The position numbers and the translations under genes were made by a program. DNA of 23,619 nucleotides, taken from an uncultured Porphyromonas sp. GTDB taxonomy: Bacteria > Bacteroidota > Bacteroidia > Bacteroidales > Porphyromonadaceae. The notes below the pieces were generated by a model, which was not told the DNA's origin, did no database searches, and saw only the letters and a list, made by a program, of their open reading frames with translations. The DNA is taken from assembly GCA_900539765.1 (NCBI GenBank), contig UQDF01000035.1, positions 1 to 23,619 on the forward strand, written 5' to 3'. Positions 23,547 through 23,619 of this stretch are shown here, piece by piece; the stretch's first letter is position 1; each line of letters starts with the position of its first letter.

Positions 23547-23619
23547 GTGTGACGATAGAGTGCCGTGCAGGTGACGGAGGAAGCGACCGCTTGCGGTCGG
23601 ACGAATCATAGCCCCCAGT

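Noticed and set aside
23331..23552. Open frame of 73 codons on the plus strand
   Set aside because: It runs through the tRNA-Ala gene and its terminator and cannot be a real gene.
1..23619. CRISPR array, phage genes, toxin-antitoxin or defence genes
   Set aside because: No regularly spaced repeats were seen beyond the three 9-bp units at 13356-13382, and all long reading frames belong to recognised housekeeping, transport or surface-protein families.

Overview
The window looks like chromosome of a Bacteroidota bacterium, most likely Porphyromonas. The grounds are: two proteins with C-terminal sorting domains of the type IX secretion system (T9SS), a TonB receptor with the Bacteroidota carboxypeptidase-like N-terminal domain, -7 boxes of the form TAnnTTTG upstream of most transcription units, an H+/Na+ V-type ATPase operon with the Chlamydia/Borrelia-like gene order, and short intergenic elements with 12-bp inverted ends. 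The species is not determined; the balanced base composition would suit the P. asaccharolytica/uenonis side of the genus (inference).

Positions 1-205 hold the right end of a small non-autonomous insertion element (its left part is outside the window) and three hairpins that follow the ATPase operon. Positions 206-7979 (minus strand) are a seven-gene V/A-type ATPase operon, transcribed E, DUF2764, A, B, D, I, K, from a well-formed promoter at 8065-8095. Genes are tightly spaced (a 4-bp overlap between D and I). The rotor subunit keeps the full Na+-ligand pattern known from Enterococcus hirae NtpK. Genes for subunits C, F and G/H are not in the cluster. Positions 8108-8510 are the decayed C-terminal half of an IS30-family transposase, lying directly upstream of that promoter.

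Positions 8598-13115 (minus) hold two secreted surface proteins: a leucine-rich-repeat protein followed by an Omp28-like protein, both with a signal peptide and a T9SS sorting domain, separated by a 150-bp spacer with nested inverted repeats. The 443-bp gap after them (13116-13558) contains three strong palindromes. Positions 13559-18432 (minus) are purL followed by dprA, probably one transcript with its own promoter and a palindromic terminator. comB (18506-19228) and gcvT (19531-20622) follow, also on the minus strand. Between them is a complete 175-bp MITE with perfect 12-bp ends and a 5-bp target duplication, inserted between gcvT and what looks like its terminator.

From 20900 the direction changes: a TonB-dependent outer-membrane receptor gene on the plus strand, then a tRNA-Ala(GGC) gene with its own promoter and terminator. 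Functionally the window mixes ion transport (V-ATPase), purine and one-carbon metabolism (purL, gcvT), DNA uptake/recombination (dprA), a putative sulfonate phosphatase (comB) and cell-surface proteins. I see no defence island, CRISPR array, prophage or complete IS. The points most worth a second look are the Na+-type rotor and the reduced subunit set of the ATPase, the covarying hairpins of the two MITE copies, and the structured intergenic regions.
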